A stretch of 64,000 bases of DNA from Microbispora sp. H13382. GTDB taxonomy: Bacteria; Actinomycetota; Actinomycetes; Streptosporangiales; Streptosporangiaceae. A program made the translations under genes and the position numbers. The stretch spans positions 1 to 64,000 of the forward strand of contig NZ_JABBXA010000021.1 in the NCBI RefSeq assembly GCF_014161445.1, written 5' to 3'. Of this stretch, positions 1 to 8,181 are shown one piece after another (position 1 is the first letter of the stretch; every line of letters begins with the position of its first letter). The notes beneath the pieces are model-generated. The model searched no databases. It saw only the letters and a program-made list of their open reading frames with translations, and was not told the origin of the DNA.

Positions 1-72
1 GAGGGATTTGTCACCCTGGCGCGCCAGCTCGACCGCGCGGCGCCGGAACTCTGGAGGGTGTGGTGCGGGCAT
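1..72 (-). CDS. IS3-type transposase OrfA, N-terminus only (partial)
   Basis: Reading leftward from an ATG at 72, the 24 codons begin MPAPHPPEFRRRAVELARQG, the usual opening of the small helix-turn-helix OrfA protein of IS3-family elements. OrfA binds the insertion-sequence ends and, with OrfB, forms the transposase. The frame runs off the left edge, so the element cannot be judged complete or decayed. It lies next to a lower-GC group of orphan genes, which suits an accreted region. The family call rests on this short stretch alone. Confidence 0.7.
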   Translation of the reverse strand, partial: MPAPHPPEFRRRAVELARQGDKSL

Positions 73-225
73 GAGGGACATCCTTCCTGATGATCAAGGG
101 TGACCTCAGGCGAGGTGTCCGGAGAACAGGGGGAAGCTCAGTACGACGAAACGGAAGAGAGCTGCGGTCATCGAATTCCTGTCGCGCCGGCCACCGATGA
201 AACGAGCCGTCATTCCGAGGGCTCG

Positions 226-849
226 ATGATCCTCACCGGTGACCGTAGAGCGACCACGGACGTTTACGCGTGGTGGAGCCAGTCCGGATGGTCACGAGCA
301 GCGTTCTGTCTCACGTTCATAGCCGACCTCACGCCTGAAGAGGTGCTGAGCCGACTGGGCCTCACCGAGGACCCCGGACAGGAAGGCTTCGCCACCATCG
401 AAGTCGGCCGTGCGCCCGGTGGATCGATCATGGCGGAGTGCGGCCATGCCGGGATTTTGGGTGACGTGGTGCACGCCCTGTCGCAGGGCACGTCGATCGC
501 CAGTGTGGAGCGCAATGTCAACCACCACTCCCACTTCGTCCATGCCGTAGACGGCCACGTCGTCACCCGGCTCGTCCCGATGTTCGCCCACTGGAGCGAC
601 AGCACCGACCCTGAACGGCTGAAGCAGGACCTCGAAGAGTTGGGCATGCTCTGGGATTTCGACCCCGACCCCGAGGCCTTCCCGCCCTATATCGAGGGCG
701 CTCTGGCACTCGCTGAACGACGTACCGGCGTCCGGCTGGAACCCGGCCACCTCCGGCCTGGCGGCTTACCTCACCGCGCCTCCATAGCCCGCTACTACGA
801 AAGCGCTGAAGGCACATCCCCGAGGCTCGCGCGGCGCATGAAAGAGTGA
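226..849 (+). CDS. DUF6461-like protein
   Basis: The 207-residue protein resembles the actinobacterial DUF6461 family, orphan cytosolic proteins of unknown function that open with a stretch about an aromatic acidic region, a leucine-rich LTPEEVLSRLG segment (about residues 34-44) and a closing aspartate/proline-rich tail. No catalytic motif is visible. The ATG at 226 is preferred because GAGGG lies just upstream; an in-frame GTG at 100 would add 42 unconserved-looking residues. The gene stops four bases before the next start, so the two are probably cotranscribed. Base composition is lower in GC than most of the window. The family call is from memory of the pattern; the function is unknown. 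Confidence 0.6.
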   Translation: MILTGDRRATTDVYAWWSQSGWSRAAFCLTFIADLTPEEVLSRLGLTEDPGQEGFATIEVGRAPGGSIMAECGHAGILGDVVHALSQGTSIASVERNVNHHSHFVHAVDGHVVTRLVPMFAHWSDSTDPERLKQDLEELGMLWDFDPDPEAFPPYIEGALALAERRTGVRLEPGHLRPGGLPHRASIARYYESAEGTSPRLARRMKE

Positions 850-853
850 CCAT

Positions 854-1318
854 GTGGTCGGCCACCCGCCTGAATCCGTCAACCGCTGGCTCGCGGTGTG
901 GGTTGTGAACAGCTCCTACGCCTGTCAGCCCGAGCAAGGCGAAGGGCGGTGGCTGTGGGCACAGACGGCCATGTACGCGCTTGCCAGAGCCGAGGCCGCA
1001 GGTCTGGACGCCATCACCGCCAACGTGCGCAGATTCCACCTGCGCGCGTATCTGATCGAGAACCTCGGCCCCACAGACGCACCGCTTTCCAATCCGGATG
1101 CCCTCGCCATGGACATTCTCACGGCTCTCCCGCTGCAGCTGCGAGACGCCGCACAGTGGGTCACCAACTGGCGGCAGCGGCCCCACACAGAGATCTTGGC
1201 CCTCCGTCAGTGCAAAAATCTGTTGGCGCCGGCCCAGGGCATCCGTGGCCATCTTTCAGTGACGCCTACAGCAGAAGCGCTTGATCAGTGGCTGGCTCTC
1301 CGCGAGCGACTTCCCTGA
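854..1318 (+). CDS. hypothetical protein coupled to the DUF6461-like gene
   Basis: A 154-residue protein starting at GTG 854, only four bases after the preceding stop. I do not recognise a family. It is mostly alpha-helical in character (long Ala/Leu/Arg runs, for instance around residues 33-60), with no signal peptide, no membrane segment and scattered tryptophans. The spacing suggests a two-gene operon with the DUF6461-like gene. An ATG at 852 lies in another frame. Function unknown. Confidence 0.55.
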   Translation: MVGHPPESVNRWLAVWVVNSSYACQPEQGEGRWLWAQTAMYALARAEAAGLDAITANVRRFHLRAYLIENLGPTDAPLSNPDALAMDILTALPLQLRDAAQWVTNWRQRPHTEILALRQCKNLLAPAQGIRGHLSVTPTAEALDQWLALRERLP

Positions 1319-1454
1319 CCGCAGATCGGATCACGTACGAGCCCTGACCCGCATTGAATTGGTCGACAGTATCGTTTTGAAACGCGCCCGCGGCTCCGGG
1401 GAAGCAGGTCCAAAACCTGTCGCTCCTGCTGGGTGATCGGCCTACTCTGGCCGT

Positions 1455-1790
1455 ATGGCCCATGGAAAGACGTCTTTCGTCTGTTTGCCGTGCCGTGCCT
1501 CGTACAAGCAGCCATATCCAGGCCCGGGCCCTGACGATCGGCGCTGCCCCCGGTGCGCCCGGCCGCTCATCCATGTCGGATCCGCCTTCGCGGCTCCGCG
1601 TCGTAGGGACAGCGCAGGCTGGCGTACCCTCTCGGTGCTGCTGCACGCGGGTGTCCGTTTCAACAAGAGTTGTTGTGGGGGCCCTGGTTACCGCCCACGC
1701 TCGCTCAGCGAGGTGCGCGCACGTATGACGTACGCCCGGAGAACCGGAGAACCCTTCTCCAGAGCTCTGATACGCAGCGAACTGCCCTAG
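1455..1790 (+). CDS. small zinc-ribbon-like conserved protein
   Basis: The 111-residue protein opens with MAHGKTSFVCLPCRASYK and has CxxC pairs at about residues 10-13 and 31-34, a typical four-Cys zinc ribbon, followed by a basic C-terminal half holding a conserved-looking KSCCGGPGYRPR segment and ending in RTGEPFSRALIR. Similar short proteins occur widely in Streptomyces and relatives without assigned function; nucleic-acid or protein binding is a guess. It has no close partner gene: 136 bases separate it from the upstream gene and 153 from the next. Confidence 0.65.
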   Translation: MAHGKTSFVCLPCRASYKQPYPGPGPDDRRCPRCARPLIHVGSAFAAPRRRDSAGWRTLSVLLHAGVRFNKSCCGGPGYRPRSLSEVRARMTYARRTGEPFSRALIRSELP

Positions 1791-1943
1791 CCAACCTGCC
1801 GTCAGAAGGAGAAGCCGTCGAAACCGCGCCCGTGAATGCGCTAGGGGACCTGCAGGTCCACGCAGATTCGGGAGCGACCGCGTCGCGGCAGGTTCACGGT
1901 GAAATCACACGACCGACATCGGCGTCGATGCGAGACTGTCTGA

Positions 1944-2519
1944 ATGCCCGCCGCGGAACTCAGCGAGCCCGAATATCTCCGCCACGTCGAACACCTCGCC
2001 CGCAAGGTGGTCGCCATGGCGAAAGAGGAGGGTTGGCTCTCCTACGGAGATGATCCGGCGGAGCTCACACCGCTCCAACAGGTGATCAGCCAGCTCGACG
2101 ACCAGATCCGCCACCACCACTTCGCCGGCGACGGCTGCGTCGACGACTCCGAGCTACCGCTCATGAAGCTCGCTGGGATCGTCGTTCTCCGGCCGGAAGC
2201 CATGCCTGCGGGTATGGCGGGGACGTACGACGAGATTTGTGCCCGGCTGGGAGTCGACGCCCGGCCCGAGGGGTGGGCGATCTGGAACACCTGGGCCGCG
2301 GACGGACAACCCGTGTCGATCGTCATGGTCGATCTGGAGGGGACCGAAGGCGTGCTCATGAACTGGACGCGAGGCATCGAGGTCTACCCGGTCACCCCGC
2401 TTCCCGCTCAGGTGGTGCTGGCTCGGCAGGGATGGGTCACGCCGATGACCCTCTCCCCGCTCAGCGCACGCAAGCTCGGCACCACCCGGCCCGTCTGCTG
2501 GTCACCCGCGGAGGGGTGA
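1944..2519 (+). CDS. hypothetical protein
   Basis: A 191-residue soluble protein with acidic composition, no signal peptide, no membrane helix and no motif I recognise. It starts at ATG 1944 and ends 16 bases before the end of the convergent ABC exporter. The C-terminal third is tryptophan- and proline-containing and beta-rich. GC is lower than in the neighbouring exporter, in keeping with the rest of this left-end patch. Function unknown. Confidence 0.5.
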   Translation: MPAAELSEPEYLRHVEHLARKVVAMAKEEGWLSYGDDPAELTPLQQVISQLDDQIRHHHFAGDGCVDDSELPLMKLAGIVVLRPEAMPAGMAGTYDEICARLGVDARPEGWAIWNTWAADGQPVSIVMVDLEGTEGVLMNWTRGIEVYPVTPLPAQVVLARQGWVTPMTLSPLSARKLGTTRPVCWSPAEG

Positions 2520-2535
2520 TCGCCGGACAGGGCGC

Positions 2536-4395
2536 TCAGGTGACGGTCTGGGTGGGACGGTCGAGCGCTTCGGGGGTGTCGTCGTCGATGTCGTCGTCGA
2601 TGAGGAAGCCTCCGGACTGGTGGTGCCAGAGCCGGGCGTAGGGGCCGTCGGCCTGGAGCAGTTCGCTGTGGGTGCCCTGCTCCACGATGCGTCCCCGGTT
2701 GAGCACGACGAGCCGGTCCATGCGGACGACGGTGCTCAGGCGGTGCGCGACCACGAGCGCGGTCCGGTCCTGCATCAGCTGCCACAGGGCCTCCTGGACG
2801 AGGATCTCGCTTTCGGAGTCCAGGGCGCTGGTCGCCTCGTCCAGCAGGAGGATGGGGGCGTCGCGCAGGATGGCGCGCGCGAGTGCGATGCGTTGCCGCT
2901 GGCCGCCGGAGAGCTTGACGCCGCGCTCGCCGACCAAAGTGTCGAAGCCGTCCGGCAGGGCCTCGACGAACTCCGTGACGTGCGCCGCCCGCGCGGCCCG
3001 GAGGATCTCGGCATCGGTGGCGCCCGGCCGGGCGAACGCGAGGTTGTCGCGTACGGACCGGTGGAACATGGCGGGTTCCTGGGGAACGTAGGCGATGAGG
3101 CCGCGCAGGTCCGCCTGACGTAGCCGGGCGATGTCCTGGCCGCCGATCAGGATCCTGCCTCCGTCTATGTCCATGAGACGCAGCAACAGCCGGGTGAGGG
3201 TGGTCTTGCCGCCGCCGGACTGGCCGACCAGCCCGATCTTGGCGCCGCTGGGGATGTCCAGGTCCAGGTCCTCGAACAGGAGCGGGCCACCGCCGTGCGC
3301 GAACCTCACCCGTTCGAAGCGGATGCCCGCGTCTGCCGGGCGCAGTGGTTGCGGCTCGACCGGATCCACCACGGTCGGCGGCTCGAGGAGCAGTTCGGTG
3401 AACTGGGCCGCTTCGGTGAGCACGCTCTCGATGCGCCGGTATATCTGGTTGAACTCGAACATGATGCTGATCGTGTTCGAGTAGTAGGTGAACGTCACCA
3501 CGATGGCCTCCACGCCGAGACCCCCGCGCAGCGCCACGGCGAGGAGCAGGCCCACGGAGCTGGTGAGCACCGACAACGGGGCGACGACGGTGTCCACCTT
3601 GAGATTGCCGTAATCCCAGGAACGGAGCGTCAACCTGCGCTGCTCGGCGATCCTCGCTCGATATTCCGCGGCTTCGCGTTCCTCGGCGGCGAACGAGCGG
3701 ACCGTCTCCATGTTGGCCAGCACGTCGGCGACGTGCCCCGACACCAGCACTCTGGCGGCCTCGCGTTCGTCCACCAGGGCCTGGCGGCGGCGGATGAGCG
3801 GGGCGACGAGGAATCCGGTGACGATGATGAGGCCCACGAGGACGAGGACCAGCAGCGGGTGATATCGCCACAGCACCACCGAGGCGAAGAGCAGGGGCAC
3901 CAGCTTGGCCATGATCGAGAAGGTGAGCGTGTCGACGAACTCCTCGAACCTGGAGGAGAACCCGATGACCCGCTTGGTCAGCGAGCCGGCGAAGTTGTCG
4001 TGGAAGAACGCGGCGTCCTTGGCCAGCAAGGCGTCCATGCCCACCACACCGAGCCGCTCGATGCCCCGGGCGTCGGTGCGGTTCAGGAAGTGCAGCCCCA
4101 CCCGCCACAGCGCCTCGCCCGCCAGCAGCATCGCGCCGAAACCCAGCACGTACGGCAGGAGCGCACCGACGGAGCCGTCACCGCCGTCGGACAGGTGCCC
4201 CACGAGCCCGGCCACCGCCAGCGGTGCCAGGTAGAACAGGCAGATGTTCCCCATCGCCGGCAACGTCAGCGTGGGCACCGCGACCCGCCACTGACGCCTC
4301 AGCTCGGCGCAGTAGTAGCGCAGCACCAGCAGGACCGCCGATTTCCGCGCGGATGGGCCGTCTCCGACCTCCTCACCTGATCCGAGCACAGCCAT
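2536..4395 (-). CDS. ABC exporter, fused membrane and ATPase domains
   Basis: A 619-residue half-transporter: six membrane helices in about residues 1-330, then an ABC ATPase domain. Visible motifs are Walker A GQSGGGKTTL (about 393-402), the signature LSGGQRQRIALARAI (about 498) and Walker B ILLLDEATSALDSES (about 519), followed by an intact H-loop VVAHRLS. Such type-I exporters act as homo- or heterodimers in the cytoplasmic membrane; no partner half-transporter lies beside it, so a homodimer is likely. The substrate cannot be read from sequence. The start at 4395 is preceded by GGGAGGGG. It is convergent with the hypothetical gene ending at 2519 and divergent from the LacI-type gene. Confidence 0.93.
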   Translation of the reverse strand: MAVLGSGEEVGDGPSARKSAVLLVLRYYCAELRRQWRVAVPTLTLPAMGNICLFYLAPLAVAGLVGHLSDGGDGSVGALLPYVLGFGAMLLAGEALWRVGLHFLNRTDARGIERLGVVGMDALLAKDAAFFHDNFAGSLTKRVIGFSSRFEEFVDTLTFSIMAKLVPLLFASVVLWRYHPLLVLVLVGLIIVTGFLVAPLIRRRQALVDEREAARVLVSGHVADVLANMETVRSFAAEEREAAEYRARIAEQRRLTLRSWDYGNLKVDTVVAPLSVLTSSVGLLLAVALRGGLGVEAIVVTFTYYSNTISIMFEFNQIYRRIESVLTEAAQFTELLLEPPTVVDPVEPQPLRPADAGIRFERVRFAHGGGPLLFEDLDLDIPSGAKIGLVGQSGGGKTTLTRLLLRLMDIDGGRILIGGQDIARLRQADLRGLIAYVPQEPAMFHRSVRDNLAFARPGATDAEILRAARAAHVTEFVEALPDGFDTLVGERGVKLSGGQRQRIALARAILRDAPILLLDEATSALDSESEILVQEALWQLMQDRTALVVAHRLSTVVRMDRLVVLNRGRIVEQGTHSELLQADGPYARLWHHQSGGFLIDDDIDDDTPEALDRPTQTVT

Positions 4396-4544
4396 CAGCC
4401 CCTCCCGAATGCCGACGTCGCCGTGGCCATGCTGCCGCAGTGCTCAACGGAAGGGCGAACGATTTTCCTGTCACTCCACTACCAAGAGTGACCGGCCCGG
4501 GGGGATCCGAGACGCCGGCGCGGTTCCCCGACCGGCCCGGAGGC

Positions 4545-4588
4545 GGGACAATGGGCATGGTCCCAGCCGGGACAATGGGCATGGTCCC
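4545..4588 (+). promoter_or_regulatory. tandem palindromic operators ahead of the LacI-type gene
   Basis: The 20-base sequence GGGACAATGGGCATGGTCCC occurs twice, at 4545-4564 and 4569-4588, 24 bases apart centre to centre, 50-95 bases before the regulator start. Each copy is an 8-out-of-10 inverted repeat with arms GGGAC and GTCCC. This is the expected look of an autoregulatory operator pair for the adjacent LacI-family protein; which protein binds is inferred. Confidence 0.7.
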
Positions 4589-4639
4589 GCGCGGGTACGG
4601 TCGCGGGTCGGCAGAGGATCGCGGGTGCAGGGAGTGTCG

Positions 4640-5707
4640 ATGGGCAGGCGGACGCCCCACGCCACGCTCCAGATGATCGCCGACGAGACGGGCGTCACCC
4701 CCTCGACGGTCTCCCGGGTGCTGAATTCGGCCTCCGATGCGTCGGCGCGCCGCTGGGCGTCCGCGGAAACGATCACACGGGTCCGGGCCGCGGCGGCCTC
4801 GCACGGGTACACGCCCAACCCGCAGGCCGTCGGGCTGCGGACGCGGCGCTCCCGGCTGATCGGCGTGATCGTGCCCCGGCTTCAGGACTACGTGCTCGCC
4901 ACCATCTACGAGGGGATCGACGAGGCGGCCACGGAGAAGGGCTTCGCCACCTTCGTCACCAACTCCCTCGACGACCCGCGGAAGCGGGCGCGTGCGACCG
5001 AGACGCTGCTGTCGCGCCGGGTCGAGGGCATGATCTTCGGAGACGCGCAGTTCGACGGCGAGTTCCTGCAGGGGGTCGCCGAGCGCGGGATGAAGTTCGT
5101 CCTCGTCTCCCGGCGCGCCCGCGACTTTCCGTCCGTTACCTGCGACGACCATCTCGGCGGCAGGCTGGTGGGCGAGCACCTCGTCTCCATCGGACGCCGC
5201 GACGTCGCGATCCTGGCGGGCGAGCCGTACGCCTCGACCGGTCTCGACCGCACGCGGGGCGCCATCGACGCGCTCCGCGAGGCGGGGGTGGACGTCCCGC
5301 CGCACCGCATCGTCCACGGCCACTTCGACGCGCAGGGCGGGCGGGAGGCGGCGGAGCGGATCCTCGACAGCCGCCCGCTGCCGGACGCGATCTTCGCCGC
5401 CAACGACTTCGCGGCGATCGGCGTCATGGGCGCGCTGCGCGACAGGAAGCTGTCGATCCCCGACGACGTCGCGCTGGTCGGATACAACGACACCGCGCTG
5501 GCGGCGGAGCTGCCCACCCCGCTGACCACCGTACGGTCGCCGATGCACGAGATCGGACGGCTGGGGCTGGAGATGCTGCTCGACCTACTCCAGGGCGCCG
5601 AGGTCGAACCGCTGCGCCTGCCGCCCACACTCGTCGTCCGCGAGTCGACGGTGTCGCCGGAGGCCTCCCGGTCCACCGGCACGGACGGGTCCGGCCCGTC
5701 CGTGTGA
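4640..5707 (+). CDS. LacI-family transcriptional regulator
   Basis: A 355-residue regulator with the LacI helix-turn-helix at the N-terminus (about residues 8-30, including TPSTVSRVLN), a hinge ending GLRTRRSRLIGVIVP, and a periplasmic-binding-like effector domain to the end (ASTGLDRTRGAIDALRE and AIFAANDFAAIGVM are typical). There are about seven extra residues between the HTH and the hinge compared with the usual family. The ATG at 4640 follows GGAG by five bases; longer in-frame starts are not needed. It lies upstream of, and is codirectional with, the catabolic operon at 6016-10856 and most probably controls it in response to a small-molecule substrate. Two palindromes at 4545-4588 suggest autoregulation. 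Confidence 0.93.
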   Translation: MGRRTPHATLQMIADETGVTPSTVSRVLNSASDASARRWASAETITRVRAAAASHGYTPNPQAVGLRTRRSRLIGVIVPRLQDYVLATIYEGIDEAATEKGFATFVTNSLDDPRKRARATETLLSRRVEGMIFGDAQFDGEFLQGVAERGMKFVLVSRRARDFPSVTCDDHLGGRLVGEHLVSIGRRDVAILAGEPYASTGLDRTRGAIDALREAGVDVPPHRIVHGHFDAQGGREAAERILDSRPLPDAIFAANDFAAIGVMGALRDRKLSIPDDVALVGYNDTALAAELPTPLTTVRSPMHEIGRLGLEMLLDLLQGAEVEPLRLPPTLVVRESTVSPEASRSTGTDGSGPSV

Positions 5708-5710
5708 CCC

Positions 5711-5739
5711 TTGACATGGGCGGATGCCACATTTACCCT
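5711..5739 (+). promoter_or_regulatory. probable vegetative promoter of the catabolic operon
   Basis: TTGACA (5711-5716), a 17-base spacer and TACCCT (5734-5739) form a good housekeeping sigma-factor promoter reading toward the MFS gene. A 13-of-14 match to the operator described at 5945-5980, in the opposite orientation (CACAAAGGTTTGGG, 5752-5765), lies at the expected transcription start, which would suit repression. Confidence 0.55.
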
Positions 5740-5944
5740 GCCTGAAGGTTGCACAAAGGTTTGGGTAGTGACCCGGGACGCACCACTTTCCCCAGGTGCG
5801 GCCCACCCGGCCAGGCGCGTGGGGTCGACCATTCCACCGTCGGCCGGCGTGACGCCGATGTACGCGTACATGCCGGGCGCGCGACAGGCGGGCGGCCACG
5901 TCTCATCGCACGTGAAAAGGTCAGGGTCTCGTCTTCGCTCTTCA

Positions 5945-5980
5945 CACAAACCTTTGTGCAGCGTTACACAAACCTTTGTG
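5945..5980 (+). promoter_or_regulatory. tandem CACAAACCTTTGTG operators before the catabolic operon
   Basis: Two exact copies of CACAAACCTTTGTG lie at 5945-5958 and 5967-5980, 22 bases apart, the second extended to TACACAAACCTTTGTGTA (5965-5982). A third, near-exact copy is at 5752-5765. Arms CACAAA and TTTGTG are perfect. They end 36 bases before the MFS start codon, whose ribosome site AGGAGGAG is just downstream. The motif differs from the palindromes in front of the LacI-type gene, so either that protein tolerates two motifs or another regulator acts here. The remainder of 5708-6015 shows no gene. Confidence 0.75.
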
Positions 5981-6015
5981 TACCTTCTTGAGCCCAACTA
6001 GGAGGAGTCCCCCAA

Positions 6016-7392
6016 ATGGGAGCTGTCCCATCCCAGGGAGCGCCGGGCGCGTCCCTGCGAGCGCCCGCGAACGAACCCTGGAACCGGCCGGTGACGAAGC
6101 GGGCGGTCGCCTACGTCAGCGTCATCGCCTTTCTCGCCTGGGTCGCCTCCGTGTACGACTACACCCTCTTCGGCACCCTCCTGCCCAAGATCGGTGAGCA
6201 TTTCGGCTGGTCCACGAGCCAGTCGACGATGGTCAACACCTTCGCCACGGTCGGCGTGTTCGTCGTCTCCCTCGTCGTCGGCCCGGCCCTGGACAAGATG
6301 GGCCGGAAGAAGGCCCTGGTTCTGCTGATGACCGGCGGCGCGCTCGCCTCGGGGCTCACCGGCCTCGCGATCGGGGCCGTGAGCGTGGTCGTCATCCGGG
6401 CGTTCACCGGCCTGTCGCTCTCCGAAGAGGTGGTCAACGCCGTCTACCTCAACGAGATGTTCAAGAAGGTGAAGAACCGGGGCTTCGTCTTCAGCCTGGT
6501 GCAGGCGGGATGGCCGGTGGGCGCTCTGCTGTCGGCGGGCATCACGGCGGTGCTCCTGCCGCTCGCCGGGTGGCGGTGGTCCTTCTTCTTCGCCCTCGCC
6601 TTCTCCATCCCGATCATCCTGCTCGCGCTGAAGCTGCCCGAGTCTCCGACGTTCCTCGCGATGAAGGAGGTCAAGCGCCGCCAGGAGCAGGGTGATCACG
6701 CCGGGGCGCGCCTGCTCGCCGAGGAACACGACGTCACCGAGCTGGTGGACGGCAGGACGAGCGGCGCGCTCAAGGACGTCCTCGCTCCCGGGCTGCGGCG
6801 GCACACCATCAGCCTGGCGCTCGCGTGGCTCACCAACTGGATGGGCATCCAGGTCTTCTCCGTCCTCGGCACCACGGTGCTGGTGGAGGCGAAGGGCGTC
6901 TCGTTCGAGAGCGCGCTCATCGTCCTCGTACTGTCCAACATCGCCGGATTCGCCGGATACCTCTTCCACGGCTGGATCGGCGACCGGATCGGACGGAAGC
7001 TGACGATCACACTCGGCTGGCTCATCGGCGGCTCCGTCAGCCTCCTGATGCTCCTCCTGCCCACCGGGCAGGGGCTCACCGTCGCGCTTTACGCGCTGAC
7101 GCTTTTCTTCCTCAACGGCCCCTACGCCGCGATGTTGTTCTACATGGGCGAGTCGTTCCCGGCGCATGTGCGGGGAACGGGAGCCAACGTGGCGCACGTC
7201 ATGGCGCCGCTGGGCGGCATCGCCGGATCGGCGCTGCTCAGCGTGCTCCTCGCGGCCGGGCTGTCCATGACCGTCGCCGCGATCAGCGCCGGCTCCGTGT
7301 TCATGCTGATCTCGGGCTTCCTGATGCTCGGCGCGAACACCACCAACCGGTTCGGCGACCACGCGGCACAGAAGAAGGAGGTTCTCGCATGA
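6016..7392 (+). CDS. MFS metabolite:H+ symporter
   Basis: A 458-residue major-facilitator importer with twelve predicted membrane helices. The first cytoplasmic loop carries the family pattern as GPALDKMGRKKALV (about residues 95-108) and the matching loop after helix 8 reads GWIGDRIGRKLT (about 318-329). Helix 1 (WVASVYDYTLFGTLLPKIGEHFG) is like organic-acid and sialate-type symporters. It probably imports the substrate degraded by the enzymes encoded downstream. The ATG at 6016 has AGGAGGAG upstream. The stop overlaps the next start as ATGA, so the genes are translationally coupled. The exact substrate is not readable. Confidence 0.88.
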   Translation: MGAVPSQGAPGASLRAPANEPWNRPVTKRAVAYVSVIAFLAWVASVYDYTLFGTLLPKIGEHFGWSTSQSTMVNTFATVGVFVVSLVVGPALDKMGRKKALVLLMTGGALASGLTGLAIGAVSVVVIRAFTGLSLSEEVVNAVYLNEMFKKVKNRGFVFSLVQAGWPVGALLSAGITAVLLPLAGWRWSFFFALAFSIPIILLALKLPESPTFLAMKEVKRRQEQGDHAGARLLAEEHDVTELVDGRTSGALKDVLAPGLRRHTISLALAWLTNWMGIQVFSVLGTTVLVEAKGVSFESALIVLVLSNIAGFAGYLFHGWIGDRIGRKLTITLGWLIGGSVSLLMLLLPTGQGLTVALYALTLFFLNGPYAAMLFYMGESFPAHVRGTGANVAHVMAPLGGIAGSALLSVLLAAGLSMTVAAISAGSVFMLISGFLMLGANTTNRFGDHAAQKKEVLA

Positions 7393-8168
7393 CCAGGGAC
7401 GACGGGCTCGAGGGCAAGGTCGCGGTCATCTCGGGAGGGGCCAGCGGCATCGGCCGGGCGCTGGCCGTCGCCTACGCCAGGGCCGGGGCGCACTCGGTCG
7501 TCGGCTACTACCCCGGGGACCCGCACGACGCGGGCGACACCGTCGCCGCCGTCGAGGCCGCGGGCGGGCGCTGCGTGGCCGTGGAGCTCGACGTCCGGTC
7601 GTACGAGCAGACCGAGCGCTTCGCCCAGGCGGCGGTCGACGCCTTCGGCCGCCTCGACGTCGCCGTGGCCGCCGCGGGCGTACTGCGCCGCCAGGCGCTG
7701 GCGGAGATGACCGACGGCGCGTGGGACGACATGCTCTCGGTCGACCTCGGCGGCGTCCTGCGAATCTTCCGCTCCTGTGCGGCCCGGATGGAGCAGGGCG
7801 GCGCGATGGTGGCCACCTCCTCGATCGCCGGCGGCGTGTACGGATGGGAGGAGCACAGCCACTACGCGGCGGCCAAGGCCGGCGTGCTCGGCCTGTGCCG
7901 TTCCCTGGCCGTCGAGCTGGCACCGCGCGGGATCCGCGTGAACGCGGTGATCCCCGGGCTGATCGAGAGCCCCCAGTCGCTCGACGAGGTCAACTCGCTC
8001 GGGCCGCAGGGCCTGCGGGAGGCGGGGAACATCATCCCGGCCGGACGGGTGGGCACGGTCGACGAGGCGGCCCGGGTGATCCGGTTCCTCACCTCCGACG
8101 ACGCCGCGTACGTGACCGGGCAGAGCGTGATCGTGGACGGCGGGCTCACCGTCCGCTGGCCGAGCTGA
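7389..8168 (+). CDS. SDR-family dehydrogenase (first of two)
   Basis: A 259-residue short-chain dehydrogenase/reductase. The nucleotide-binding motif reads SGGASGIG (about residues 16-23), the catalytic Ser lies in TSSIAG and the Tyr-Lys pair in HYAAAKAG (about 156-163). The length is typical of classical SDRs, which oxidise alcohols or reduce ketones with NAD(P)H in the cytosol. It overlaps the MFS gene by four bases and is followed by a second SDR 13 bases on, so the two probably catalyse successive or alternative oxidation steps on the imported compound. Substrate unknown. Confidence 0.92.
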   Translation: MTRDDGLEGKVAVISGGASGIGRALAVAYARAGAHSVVGYYPGDPHDAGDTVAAVEAAGGRCVAVELDVRSYEQTERFAQAAVDAFGRLDVAVAAAGVLRRQALAEMTDGAWDDMLSVDLGGVLRIFRSCAARMEQGGAMVATSSIAGGVYGWEEHSHYAAAKAGVLGLCRSLAVELAPRGIRVNAVIPGLIESPQSLDEVNSLGPQGLREAGNIIPAGRVGTVDEAARVIRFLTSDDAAYVTGQSVIVDGGLTVRWPS

Positions 8169-8181
8169 GGGGGAACGGACC

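Noticed and set aside
3295..4380. Long plus-strand open frame opposite the ABC exporter
   Set aside because: Antisense shadow of a well-supported exporter; its product is His/Gln/Arg-rich without a recognised domain.
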